Assembly: GCF_023065955.2 (NCBI RefSeq)
Contig: NW_026622841.1
Coordinates: forward strand, 21,139,501 to 21,203,500
Reading direction: 5' to 3'
DNA from: Ursus arctos
Lineage: Eukaryota > Chordata > Mammalia > Carnivora > Ursidae
Length of the DNA stretch: 64,000 nucleotides
Shown: positions 12,630-24,549 of the stretch, piece by piece
Numbering within the stretch: position 1 is the stretch's first letter
Layout: each line of letters starts with the position of its first letter
Made by a program: the position numbers and the translations under genes
Notes under the pieces: model-generated
What the model was told of the DNA's origin: nothing
What the model saw: the letters and a program-made list of their open reading frames with translations, nothing else
Database searches by the model: none

Positions 12630-13990
12630 TTCAGAGAGTCAAAACAAGAAAAAGGTGATTGTATTTGGAGAGAAAATAAAGTGGAGAACATGGCAGGTGA
12701 TGGTGAGACAGGACTTACCACTTTAAAACATGAAATAAGCATCAAGATTTTGTTTTGTTTCCTAAATATTTGACTCTGACAGTATTTAATCAATTTATAT
12801 ATGGTTCTCTTAGCAATCATTAGTGTATTAGTGTCTTCATGAAACAACATGATGGTATCAAGAAAAATAATGGAAAATTTAGGATTAAAAATTTCTGGAA
12901 TTTGAAATAAACTATCAGTTAAGAATAACTGCTCGCATACAATTTCTCAAAAATATTTAATGAACATGAAGTTAAACTGTGTTGATAAATATATCCAAAA
13001 ACGTCATCTAAACAATTGTCATCCTACTTCAAAACTAGTTTCCCTAAACCAAAATGTAAACCACATGAAGATTTATGAAGCTTTCCCTCAAAGATGAAAT
13101 TTACAGCAAGTTTTGTTGAAATCATTCTGCTAAACAATGATGTGACTAAAATATAATTATGGAAAACAATCCAATTATTATATCAAATAAAATTTCTTAA
13201 AGTACAGATGTAAAATACTGAGGTCGTTGAATGGTGTATGGTATATGTGTTTTGTGATTTTTATGCTTTGATCCATGGCTATGCAGTAATAAAGTATGTT
13301 CCCCTAACAATGCAATCTCCCCCTATTCCTCTGCCCAACGAGCTTCCATTTGACATGGGGACAGAAATGATATGGAAAATACTTTTGGGTAGTATCAAAG
13401 ATAGTTAAAGCAAGACACTAGTTAAAGTGGTGTGGACAAGCTTTACCCAGTAATAACTACTGCAATAGGGAAGGGAGCCCACTGTGAAATCGACTCGACC
13501 TCATTGAAACGAAACACAGCCTTTTGAAAGACTGGTATGTGCTGGGGGAAAGGCAGTAGAGGACAAAAGGGGGATTTGGTCCATGTGGTTAGGTCACTTG
13601 GGTTTGTTAACTGGCACTTATCAAAGTTAAGCTCCTACCCTTCCACACAGACTGGGAGACAGGGCCTCATTTTCAGGTGTTGACTGGAATAAACAGTAAA
13701 TTCTTTTGTCAGCTAGGAGCTTTCTCAGGTAGAAACTTTAGGGGCCTAGGTTCACAGCCTTGAACTGTGAGAGATTATGCTAGTGTTTAAGTTTCCTAGT
13801 ACAAGAATGTGGACAAAGTTGTTATGGGCCAAGTGTTCTTTTGTAGTTCTCAGTAGAAGGGCTATAGCAGCAGAGGAAGAACACTATAGTTTAAGTAGTG
13901 GATGCAGATTCTCTAAAAGGTGATCAGTCTCCACAGAGGAGGGTTCAGAGCTAATTGGACAGGGAACCTGGGCTCTGCATGTCCAAGTCT
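12630..13990. other. Unique DNA, nothing recognised
   Basis: No repeat family or exon recognised. 13400-13980 is less AT-rich than the flanks. Confidence 0.45.
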
Positions 13991-13994
13991 TCTT

Positions 13995-14025
13995 CTGACC
14001 TTCACTAGACGGTAGTGAAGGTCAG
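13995..14025. repeat. 12-bp perfect inverted repeat, 7-nt loop
   Basis: CTGACCTTCACT at 13995-14006 is the exact complement of AGTGAAGGTCAG at 14014-14025, separated by AGACGGT. It would form a short stable hairpin if transcribed. It is too short for a microRNA precursor and no other RNA feature is seen. Confidence 0.9.
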
Positions 14026-14039
14026 GGGGAGGGGAATAT

Positions 14040-14240
14040 AGAGGGAATATTAACTAAACAAAGCAAGCACTGTGTTAGGGGCTTTGCAAAAACAAGTTCT
14101 CCATAATCATGCAACGTTGATATTACTTTCAGCATTTTATGGAAGACAAAATGGAAATATGGCAAAGTTAAGTTTCTTCTCAAGATTAAGCTGTTAATAG
14201 TTTAGCTGAGATAAAAGTCAGGTCCAATTTTACTACCTCT
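14040..14240 (-). mobile_element. MIR SINE fragment
   Basis: Diverged complement of MIR: 'cattttatggaagacaaaatgg' style near 14133 corresponds to the 'ccattttacagatgaggaaactg' block. It is followed by 'aagttaagtttcttctcaag' near 14165 and 'gagataaaagtcaggtcc' near 14208. Confidence 0.65.
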
Positions 14241-14244
14241 TGCT

Positions 14245-16250
14245 GCTTACTCTAAACCTCCTTTCTTGACTTTTGGTTAAGAGAGAACCTGACATGTGCC
14301 ATAAAAGACCAAGGAATTCTCTACCATATATTCACTTAAAGTAGTTCTGGGTCCCTGTTACATGCTGAGCAACCAATAGCTGACAACGGAGATGTCTGTC
14401 TTCTTAAATAATATTTTCATAGATAGCTAATTAAATTCATATTAATTTTGTTACTATTTAAAAGTCACCTTGTTTAGATGGGTTTAACCTCTTAAAATGT
14501 TACTGCTTTAAAATATATTTGGGGCCCATATTTGGTAAATAAATATTTGCTATGGGAATATTTATTATTTGCTGATGCTATGACTATTACTGAATAAATG
14601 ACAAGGCGTGGGACCAAAAAAAAAAAAAAAAAACCCAAAAAACCAACTCACAACATCTTTCAACCACGTCCCCATTCTCATAGAAAGACCTAATTGCCTA
14701 TGAATGTTAAAAACAAAACAAAGAAAGAAAAACCTGCATGGAGTAATCAGATTTATTAGATTTATTTGCAATGAGAAATTCAATCCACTGAAACCTTTCT
14801 AAAAATAAATTTGGCACATTGGCTACTAGAAGTGTGTTGTTTATTAAGTTACGGAATAGTCAAAAGGCTTCTAATTAAAACATTTAATTAGAATTACTTT
14901 TCCAACTAAATTAAATTTGTATTATGTAAAGCGAAAGCTATATCTACAACTGATTTTATATTCATTGCCACTAAGGTCATGCCTACATAATACAAGTTTG
15001 AGTATCATGTGTTCATGTTTCACTAGAATACGTGTTTCACTAAAATACAACTAGAGTATGCTCAGGATACTCTGATTTTTTTTTTTTTTAATGTATGGAT
15101 TCTTTTTTTCCTCATTTTAAAAATAATAAAGAAAAGAGGACATTTTATTCTCAAGGGAAGTAAGTAATTGAAGTAAAGATTGCCTTTTCTCTTGTACTTC
15201 CCTCATATCCCGAAATGGGTGGACATTTTGAGACTGATTTGCCAAGAATCTACTGTTTTATTCACTTCTTTCAAAGATAGTTTTTAAAAAAGAATATCAT
15301 ATCAATAAATCCAAGTAAGAAGAAGAAAACAATGAAACTAGAATGGTTGCATTTTTATAGAAAATCTGATGGGCAATGTTAATTTCAGCATTTTGAAAGA
15401 GATGTAAGCACTATGACTATTCCTGATGTACACTTGCTACGTGCACCTAGGTTAAGAGTTCTTTTGTGTTAACATACTGAGCTGAATAGTTTTGCTAGTG
15501 TGGAAGACTGTCAACTTGGCCATCTGTGTGAAATACATTTTTTCATGTTGCAATCATTCAAAGAAAAATAAGTGAAGGTCTTATTTTAGAGGTGGCCATT
15601 ATTATGAAAAAAATACACTCATTCCATTTATTCCATTCCATTTTATTCAGTAGTTAGAATATTCTAGACTTACAATGTGCTCCACTTATACTTATTTCCC
15701 TTGCTAAGCATATTCTTGTACATTTGCCAAACATTCTTGTACACTGGAGTCAGAACCCACTTAAAACTCCCAATGTGAAATGAAAGCAGCAAAGAACTTT
15801 GCATATCCTTCTTGCCTTTGACTACCCCATCAAGCCTCACAGCAACTCTTCAAAGTTTTCCAGGTCTCATTAGATGTCATAAAATAATTGTCCTTTTCTG
15901 CCAGGGATGTTTTCTAATTCTAGCTTTATTTAAATTACCTTTATGGAAACTGGAACAATCATTTAGGAAAAAAGATGATGATTTCCAGGTTCAGTCCTCT
16001 AACAAGATACTGCAGCATGCCAAGGGTGGTAATGAACTCGTTCTACACAAGATGTCCTAAATTAAGTTGTCAGAGGGAGGGTTCAAGAATATCATGCACT
16101 CTGAGTTGTACTGATTGATGATGAGTTTGCACAACTGTTTTAAATAGCAAATCTTTGTCTCGAGAATTAGTGGCTGAGGGAAGTGGTATTAGGCATTTTT
16201 TATGAAAGAAGATAAAACCAAACTCAGTCTATAGAGGCAGAGGCATTAGA
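14245..16250. other. Unique DNA with a poly-A tract at 14617-14634
   Basis: Mostly AT-rich unique sequence. At 14593 an AATAAA lies about 18 bases before an A18 run, the arrangement of a processed-transcript 3' end. No open frame or flanking duplication supports a retrocopy. A T-run lies near 15078. Confidence 0.4.
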
Positions 16251-16254
16251 TAAA

Positions 16255-16420
16255 GAAACTAATCACAGAAATGCAGAGCTGGAAGGAATCTTAGAAGTCA
16301 CTTATTCAAATATTTTACCATATGCATAAATCCTGCCCACCTCCCCCAAAAGGGCTCATCCAGAACCTGCTTAAGACTTCTACAGATGAGGCAATCCATT
16401 CTATTTCTAGATGACGTAGA
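16255..16420 (+). repeat. Ancient interspersed repeat fragment
   Basis: It has the phrase 'cagagctggaaggaatctta' near 16276 and 'cttctacagatgaggcaa' near 16376, typical of an old, common mammalian repeat. The family name is not certain. Confidence 0.4.
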
Positions 16421-16681
16421 TGAAAATTCTCATGGAAAGGGAGCTATAATCTGTCTTCAGTTTCAACACACTGAATTTAATTCTGCTTATAAAATAACAA
16501 ACACTTGGGGAGGGGACCCCCTGTGCATCAGCCCTGTATTGAGTACTGCAGTGGTATTCAAGGACATATGAAACATGTGTTCTCCTTCCGTGTTGTGGAG
16601 GGGCAAAGGAAGCACAGAGGAAACAGAGAACCACTGAGAGGTAGGCAACAGCCATGCTCTCACCACTCACTGAGGAGGTGC

Positions 16682-17019
16682 TAAGGACTCAATGCTTGTG
16701 TCCTCTCAAATTCATATGTTGATATCCTAATCCCCAGCATGGGGGTATTAGAAGGTGGGGTTTTGGAGAGATGATTACATCATGAGGGTGGAGCCCTCAC
16801 AAATGGGATCGGTGCCCTTATAAAAGATGTTTCAGAGAGCTCCCTCCTCCCTCTCACCAGGTAAGGACCCAACAAGCAGGTCCCAATTAGACACTAAATC
16901 TGTTGGCACATTGATCTTGGACTTCCCATCTTCCAGAGCTGTGAGAAATAAATTTCTGTTGTTTATAAGCCATCCAGTCTATGGTATTTTTGTTATAGCA
17001 GCCTGAATGGACTAAGACA
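16682..17019 (+). mobile_element. MLT1/MST-type MaLR solo LTR
   Basis: Ordered matches to the LTR: 'aaattcatatgttgatatcc' near 16709, 'gtgcccttataaaagatg' near 16812, 'ttgatcttggacttcccatc' near 16912, 'gctgtgagaaataaatttct' near 16938, and 'tatagcagcctgaatggac' near 16995. It contains an LTR polyadenylation-type AATAAA. No internal sequence follows. Confidence 0.9.
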
Positions 17020-17021
17020 GG

Positions 17022-17135
17022 GAAGCACTTAGGCAAGTCCCTTGGATCCTCAGAATCCATAGGCAGTAACAGTACCTCATAGGGTTGTTTCAAAGACTAA
17101 CCTTGCATACACAATTGTTTAGTAAATTTTAGGAT
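17022..17135 (+). mobile_element. MIR SINE fragment
   Basis: 'cttaggcaagtcccttgg' near 17028 and 'agtacctcatagggttgttt' near 17071 match the MIR core and 3' part. It lies directly after the MLT1 LTR, which may have inserted into it. Confidence 0.7.
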
Positions 17136-17159
17136 CTATACAAATGCAAACAGTGATTG

Positions 17160-19880
17160 TCATGAGTTTCTACATGGATTTATTTCTAGGGTAAAGCATC
17201 TCACCTTGGGTTCTAACAATCATCTTATTTACCTGCTACCTAAGGAGAGAATGATGACTTATTTCTCCTTTGTCCTGCGCGTGTAGTTTCTGGCACCCAG
17301 TGTTTGGTAAATTACTCCAAATGAGCACTACCCCAGGGCCTCACAAACTGTGATGCTACTGAGTCGCACAGGTAGTTGAGAAGCAGGCATGTTTTACTTT
17401 ATAAAGATAAATAATGAATTCACTTTCCATATGATAAGTTTAAGTACGAAGCACCCCGCAGAAGTGATCTAAGGATAAATGAAAAGACAGAGCTGAATGT
17501 GAAGTTTTTGAAGTCTTCACAAAGAAAGAATGGGTGAAATTCAGGGAAAGAAGCAAGAGGCATCACTATAGGCAGAAAGGAGCAGAAGTTCAACTTAGAA
17601 GCTGGGGCAATGCTAGGAGTTGGCATTGGAGGAAGAAACATCTAGAAAGCCAGAACAAGTACAACCTTATTTAACTGAATCTGTTATTACTTCCCTTTAC
17701 TCTCCTAAAATGCCCTTCAATCACTCAATCAATCAATAAGTATGGGTAACAACCACAGTCTGTCCAATATAACTTGGCATTTATAATGCACAGAACAAAA
17801 TAAGTAAATAGAATCCATATTTTTTCTAAAAAAATTTAGTCTCCTGAGTAAACAACACTTGGGTAAAACAAGACACAAAGAACATAGGAGACAAGGATAG
17901 GCAAGCTACCTGATTGTATGTTTAAACTCTGTGCTACATGCCACAGCCTCCGGGATTGCCATAGAAACAATAGAATGGTGTAGATCTAAGAAATCAAGAA
18001 AGCTTTATGGATAATGATGTGGGAAACAAAGGCAAAAGAAAAATTAATTTTCCTTACTACCTATGGCCCACTGACAAGTCCTTGAAATGGGCAGAGTGAC
18101 ATGATTTTGGTTAAGTCCACAGAGGATCAATCCTTCCATAAATAGAAGAAAAAATGTCAATCTGAATGTTTCAGGTATAAACTAGATAGATCTACATATA
18201 TAAACTTTCCGTTTTATCATTCTTTAATAATTGTATAAGAAAGAGGAAGGGTTGATTTTTGTAACAGTAACACCCAGAACTTTAAAATATGTATAACATT
18301 ATATAAACCTCCAGAGTTTCCCTATTTGGTAAGCTAATTTTGGTAAAAATTTGCTTTCATTATACAGTGTTCAGATTCTAATTCTTTACATTTTATATTC
18401 TGTAATGTTCAAGACACTTCATATTATTTTTGGAATGAGATAGAGTATAAATATGTAAAACCCTGAGCACAATATTCATTAAGTAACCAGTAAACACTAA
18501 AAAACAAATTACCTAAATTCCTCTACTGACTTAAAAGGTTGTAAATATTGGCAGTTTTGCTGGTTAAATAGCTTGAGCTTTCTTGCTGGGCAATACTGAT
18601 AAGAAGGGAAAACTATTATATCGGCAGAAAGAAATGCATTAGCTTAAGTAATAATTATATGAAATGCATTTGTTCAGACAGTTTGGAAATACTTTTCATG
18701 TTATGTCCATACAAACAGAATGTGGTAAATCAGGGAATTCAGGACAGTCAGAAAAATGGAAATGCCAGTGAGGGCTGCTTAGTGTCTAGACACTTGTGAA
18801 CACAGGAGTATGGTAGCCTACATACAAAGACATAGTCAACCAACTGCAGTAGAGGGCCATTGAAACTGGACCATTTGGGCCCCACTGCCCAGGTATAGTT
18901 CCATGTATTATAATTAATGGTATTATAATGAGAAACCTACATGGAAATGAATGAAATGAATCAAGAATCAAAACACAAATGTTTCCCTAAGTTACACCAT
19001 GTTTGTGGTTTGAGACCGATTATGTTTGAGACCGATTATGCAGTCAACAAATGACAGAGTCCCTAGATGATGGTCTGGGCCTGGAATCTCTACACTGTTT
19101 TGCCATTTTGCCTTATCTGTTTTATCTGGTAGCCATTGTGCATAGACAGATGCACCAGAACTGAGAATCCTAGAGCTCACTGTCCTGGTGGAAATCGTGA
19201 TTGCCTTCAGTGCTTCTTAATCAGAGGGTTAATAGAGATAGAAAAGGGGGGGGGAGGGTGAACAGTCGTTGGATTTTGTTTTTACTTTGAAAATCTTGTT
19301 CCTGGTACAAAATACTAGGTGTTTTTTATTGCCTTCCCAAAATCTTACTGAAATTAGAGGGGAGAGATCAAAACATAATAAAACAATTGGAGCTCTGAAA
19401 TAATAATGGGTTGAGGAGATGGTTAGGTCTCAAGGAGTAGCTTTTTGGGGATAAATATCTGGAAGAGAGAAAATGAGAAAGATGATACTGATGTTTTAAA
19501 CAAAGCAGGTGAAACTAAGACTTGAAACATTAATAAGACAAAGCCTGTAAGGAGGTGGGAGCTATTCTTTATAACAAAGACCCAGATATGCAGAGTAAAT
19601 ATAGAAAGTGGGGCAGGAAAATGAGGCAAGTCTGTCTAAGGAATATCTATACCACTTGTCACCTACCACTGTCTGGTATCGGCTCAAAGACCATTACCAA
19701 TAAGATGTCCTTGACTTTCTAAAATTTTAAGATTACTCTCTAAAGAAATTTAATGACTTTCATATGTAGGGTTGAGGCTTACGCCATTCTCATTTTGCAA
19801 GCTTTCTAATGTATCTTTCTGTTACCTCTCCTTCCACTCTACAGTGAAACCAGCCAGGTCACTACCAGGTCATATTTCTT
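17160..19880. other. Unique AT-rich DNA, nothing recognised
   Basis: 2.7 kb without a recognised repeat or exon, apart from the short duplication at 19008-19039 and a G-run near 19236-19247. All open frames are under 75 codons. Confidence 0.45.
19008..19039 (+). repeat. 16-bp perfect tandem duplication
   Basis: GTTTGAGACCGATTAT occurs twice back to back, at 19008-19023 and 19024-19039, with no mismatch. This suggests a recent slippage or replication event in otherwise unique sequence. Confidence 0.95.
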
Positions 19881-19889
19881 TCATAAATA

Positions 19890-20960
19890 TGAATGAACAA
19901 TCAATGATTAGCAAATACATTGAGAAAATTAACAACACAATGCAAAAGATCCAAAATGAGCCAAGATAACAGCTGACCTTAAGAGGCATTAAGTTAATGC
20001 AAGAAAGAAAAAAAAACAAAAAACTTTACTTTATTCCTGTCAATGCTTTGAGAAATTGTTGCACCTATAAATTAGAACAAGGTGATATGATAAAAAGAAA
20101 TCCAAGAATAAAGAGTTCTAGGAGATTAAAAATCTATAAATTGGGAACTCTCATTTTTGCACTGAACAAAAAGGTGAATAAGTAGAATAAAAAAAGAGAA
20201 AGAGAAAGAGAGAGAGACATAGAGAATTAACCCAGCATGCCAACATCCATTTAATAAAAATTTTAAGAAGAGAAGACGTAGAAAATGGAAGGGCTGAAAA
20301 AAACTCAAATAAAAGAATAGGATAATAAACCATCAGAACTGAAAAATAACAAAGCTCTTCAAAATAAAGTGGTTATTATGTGGTTAAGTGCCCAGCAAGA
20401 CCCACACCTACTGATAACTCAATGAAATGTCATGTCTCCAAAGATTCAGAGATTATAAAAGCCTCCAAAAGGAAAAGCTGCCTATCTACAAGGAGATGGG
20501 GATCAAATTGGCATTACATTTCTCATCAGTAATGCTGAATGTTACAAGACAATAAAGGAATGCCTTCAAAATTCTGAGGAAAAATAATTGTGAACTTCAA
20601 AATCTACTTTCAGCCATACTGTTACACACTACTACAATTATGATGACAAACTAATGACATTTGGTGTATACAAGGACTTAAAACATTCACTTTCCAAATG
20701 GTTTCTAAAACATTACTTACGGCTGTCCAAAAGAAAGAAAGGCAAAAAAATGAAAAGGGAAACCCAAACATGGAAGAGACAAACATATATCAAAACATAA
20801 CAAGCATACCCAGATAATACTGGGCTAGGAGTGAAACGGGGGAAAACAAAAAATAAAAACAAAAACCATCCTAAGGTGACTGTTATGAGGTAGAACTAAA
20901 AGAAATATCACCACAAATTAGAATAGTGATCCAGATGGTTCCAAGGCAAAAAAACCCAAA
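19890..20960 (+). mobile_element. HAL1/L1-like LINE relic
   Basis: The segment 20440-20620 reads like the conserved 3' block of HAL1-type elements: 'gattcagagattataaaagc' near 20443, 'aatgctgaatgttacaagac' near 20530, 'ccttcaaaattctgaggaaaa' style near 20563. The remainder is an A-rich, diverged plus-strand sequence. Stops interrupt all frames. Boundaries are uncertain. Confidence 0.5.
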
Positions 20961-20964
20961 AAAC

Positions 20965-22735
20965 AAAAAACATGTCCTTAAGAAAAATGCCTTTTCACTT
21001 TAATAATAATATATGATTAAGAAAAGAGCAATCAGTGACAAGGTACAGGCAGGCCTTTACTTTTTTATAGGCTATCAAGTGTCATTTTAAAATTCCAGAA
21101 AAAGGAAAGGGGAAATTCATAGTCAAAATATAAGGCAAATTAAGAAGTTTTGGTGGCTAAAAGTAGAGCATTAATTTGACCTCCACTCTGGAGAGGCACA
21201 TGCTTGGGGACAAAGAATTACATTTCCTTTTCATGGGTCCAGTCACAGTACCTAGCTCTTAAGCCTGACACAATAATGTGTCATTTATTGCTTTTCAATT
21301 TTATAATTAATATATAATATGTAATTAAACCATAATTACAATTATGGTTTAAAAGAACATGTTAGGAATGTAAAAATACGTGTATAGTTGATGGAAAATA
21401 CCATAAAATTGATGAAGGTTTAAGGAAAAGTGTGAATATGCTTAATTACAGCTATTTTCTGAAAATCATCGATAATACATTACTTTTAAGAAAGCCCTTA
21501 TTAAAACATAACTTTTAAGTATATATTTCTTCCTTCATGAGAACTGCATGCTTAACTTAATTTTCTAAGAATGAGTCAAACGGAAAAAGAGTATGGGAAA
21601 AAAAAATCAACTGGGTATTTTCTCAAAGAGATTGCCCAACACAGGTAAATCTTCAAGTTTGAAAATGTGGGTCCCCCCCCAACACTGATCACAGGACAGA
21701 AAGTTTCCGCAGAGAAAAATTCTATAAATTTCCATTAAACTTAACAACAGCTCAAATTATAGTACTTAACAAATCAATTATATTTGTCGATAATTCTCAG
21801 TTATACCTCGCACGTTAAAATAATTTCCATTGTAGTTTATTGACATGTTATTTATATTTACAGATATTGGAAATACTGTATTTACAGACACCACCAGACA
21901 CACTGGCACACACATACCCATGCCTGTTTGAGTATTTGCATATTTACTCCACAGTGTGAAGATATTTCAACGCAAAGACAACTCTGAAATGGTAAACATT
22001 TTGACTGGAAAAACTGTCTTTGTGTAGCAAGCCTAACTCAGCTCACTGCCATATGAAAAAAAAAAATTAAGTGCAGGAGGCAATGAAAAACGACCAGCCA
22101 TTTCTTTTCTCCCAGCTGATACATATCTTATTTATTCTTCCTTGTAATGTGTGAATGCTGCACCATGCCCTATTTTGTCTTCTGCCTCAATTAAAATGTA
22201 AATTTCTGCAGCCCATCTCTATAATTCCAAACTGCTCTAGGCAGGGGAATTTAAACTGCTTTTAATAAAACCAACTACAGATGCTGAAATAAGATTTCTT
22301 CCCAAGTCTTTGAAATCTATATATGTAGTGGTGTGCTGGATCCTCTGTAGTGACGTCTCAGCTACAAACATTCAGATTAAAAAAAAAAGAAAAGGGATGG
22401 GTGTGCGTTATCACCACATATGAAAACCCACAGCTGGGAGACTGACCCTCTGCTCCTTTTGGACAATTCCTAGCAATCAATCCTTCTTCTTTTTTAAGAG
22501 ATAACTGTTTGTCACATTTAGAATTTATAGTTTCAAACTGCCGCTGCCCATTGTGCCAGATAGGATAACAATTTCATGGGTAGATTCAAAATTGAAGTCT
22601 GCAAAGTGAAGTTTGGAGTCTCATATTAGCCTGTTGGTCTAACTCTTTATTTCTTTATTTTCAGTGTCTCACCCTACAAAACTCCTGTTGCCTCTGCCTT
22701 GCAAGGCCCTCTGCCCCTTTCCCTGGTTCATTCCT
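20965..22735. other. Unique DNA, nothing recognised
   Basis: AT-rich. 22030-22640 is clean of repeats and looks like possible conserved non-coding DNA. A C-run of 9-10 bases lies near 21672. Confidence 0.4.
21325..21352. repeat. 13-bp inverted repeat with 2-nt spacer
   Basis: TTAAACCATAATT at 21325-21337 is the exact complement of AATTATGGTTTAA at 21340-21352, separated by AC. This near-perfect palindrome in AT-rich DNA may extrude or simply be chance. Confidence 0.9.
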
Positions 22736-22741
22736 AATGCC

Positions 22742-22880
22742 ATTTTTTTTTTATCATATTATGTTAGTCACCATACAGTACATCCCTAGTTTTTGATGTA
22801 AAGTTCCATGACTCATTACTTGTGTATAACACCCAGTGCACCGTGCAACACGTGCTCTCCTTAATACCCATCACCAGCCT
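22742..22880 (-). mobile_element. Carnivore L1 3' end
   Basis: A T-run followed by 'atcatattatgttagtcacc' near 22754, then 'catccctagtttttgatg' and 'gtgtataacacccagtgc' near 22823. This is the complement of the carnivore-type L1 3' UTR and A-tail. It is a 5'-truncated copy of about 140 bases and one of the younger insertions in the left half. Confidence 0.85.
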
Positions 22881-22889
22881 ATTAAGCCT

Positions 22890-23315
22890 TAACTTCAGCG
22901 TCTTCACCAGGAAACTCTACCCGGAGCAGCCCAAGGGACAATTTGCCTCTAGGCTTCCTCCATCTTTAGCGCTTCCTGCTTGTTCCTTCATAGTTTTAGT
23001 AACTTCTATATTAGATTGATCATATAATTTACCATCTAAAAAAATAGGTATAAGCCAAGATTCTCTCAGGCAAACCAGGACTTACAGACAATCCATTAGT
23101 TACCTGGACAGTTTCACATTATGGTTGCATGGTAGAAGAAGAGAGTAGGTTGGGATATGCCAGTGAAGAAGCTATTTCGAACTGCATGGCTGACGTCTGT
23201 GGTTCTCAGCTGCCCCCAGTACTCACAAAACCCTGGTAATATTGGAGAAGGGACAAAATTTCTCTTCTTCTGCCACAGATGCTTATCATTTAGTAATATA
23301 ATCTGTGTTTTTCTG
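22890..23315. other. Unique DNA, no gene seen
   Basis: Pyrimidine-rich near 22900-22990, otherwise unremarkable. Overlapping frames on both strands between 23114 and 23432 run into the hAT element and are not genes. Confidence 0.4.
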
Positions 23316-23319
23316 AGCC

Positions 23320-23514
23320 CCTGGTTCTCAATAGGGGGTGATTTTGTCCCCTGGGGGACATCTGGCAATGTCTGGAGACCTCTTTGGTTGTTACAATTTG
23401 GGAAGGCAGGGGAGGGTGCTCCTGGCATCTAGCAGGGAGAGACCAGGGACGGGACACCTTCTCAGAACAAAGAATCACCCAGGCCCAAATGTGAAGAGTG
23501 TCAATGTTGAGAAA
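23320..23514. mobile_element. Non-autonomous hAT-type DNA transposon relic
   Basis: The left end 'ctggttctcaatagggggtg' and right end 'gtcaatgttgagaaat' form imperfect terminal inverted repeats of the 'ggttctcaacc' class. The interior phrases 'ggcaatgtctggagacc' near 23364 and 'gtgctcctggcatctag' near 23416 match a common mammalian MER element. The name is not certain. Confidence 0.75.
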
Positions 23515-23799
23515 TAAATGCCCAAGCAAGGGATGTAGGGAATGGGCAAGAAGGGCATAAAGAATAAAGGCCGCCCATATGTGTGGTGTTTGGATTTATG
23601 GCGTCTACCACGCAGCTGTGTGGTGAAGCCTTTGGTTGGGAACGCATGATTTCATGGCCATCCTCGATGAGTCCGCTCATGGGCTTGCTGCTCTCATTAG
23701 TGCCTGTTACTGAAGAAACAGCAACACATGAAAGATAATTCTGTGTCTACACCCTCCTTGAAGCATTTTACTGTAGAAAACAAAAATAAGCAAATTCTC

Positions 23800-24540
23800 T
23801 GAATTGAATCTTCCACTTCCTTTTTTGTTTGACATCCTTCCTCCCACCACTGCCAAGTTAATTACCCAGAAGCACTCCTTTCTTCATTTCACTGCCCTGA
23901 TCAAACACCACCAGCATCTAAATGCTGAGACTCTCGGAAGCTGTTTTGGAAAGTTTTTCTATGCGCATCTCGCTTCAGCCATCTTGTTGTTTTGTTTTGT
24001 TTGTTTGTTTTAAATTCAATTAATTAACATATAGTGTATTACTAGTTTCAGAGGTAGAGTTTAGTGATTTGTCAGTTGCATATAACACCCAGTGCTCATT
24101 CCATCTAGTGCCTTCCTTAATGCCTATCATTCAACTACACCAACCCCCACTCCCCTCCCCTCCAGCAGCCCTCAGTTTGTTTCCTATGATTAATAGTTTC
24201 TTATGGTTTGTCTCCCTCTCTGATTTCCTCTTATTTTATTTTCCCCTCCCTTCCCCTATGATCCTCTGTTTCGTTTCTTAATTTCCACATGAGTGAAATC
24301 ATATGATAATTGTCTTTCTTTGATTGACTTATTTCACTATCTTTGTCCTCCAAATAAGATTTCCTGCCTCTCTTTGGTGGGTCCTGCCTACGATATTTTC
24401 CTGCCTCCGTTTTGTCTATCCCAATCCTACTTTTCTTCCACAACCTTGCTTAAGTTTCACTTTCCTCCAACACATCTCTCCTGTACCCTTATATCTGTTC
24501 ACTTCATGACTCGTTTACATGTGTTGATCATTATCTTCTG
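23800..24540 (+). mobile_element. L2-type LINE relic, split by an L1 insertion
   Basis: The pyrimidine-rich flanks 23800-23990 and 24345-24540 have L2 3'-region character, with a 'ctatcccaatcctacttttc' block near 24416 and 'cctccaacacatctctcct' near 24463. The L1 3' end at 24000-24340 interrupts them. Highly diverged. Confidence 0.5.
24000..24340 (-). mobile_element. Carnivore L1 3' end, nested in L2
   Basis: The T/G-rich tail complement near 23985-24012 is followed by 'tagtgtattactagtttcag' near 24033, 'ataacacccagtgctcattc' near 24082, and 'cacatgagtgaaatcatatg' near 24287, the complement of the carnivore L1 3' UTR. It is truncated at its 5' end near 24340. A short duplication 'atctt' may flank it (about 23979 and 24340). 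Confidence 0.85.
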
Positions 24541-24549
24541 ATGTGCCAA

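Noticed and set aside
12304..12850. Open frames of up to 150 codons on both strands
   Set aside because: They exist because the GA/GT microsatellite has no stops in several frames; the translations are RE, VC, TH and SL repeats with no domain around them.
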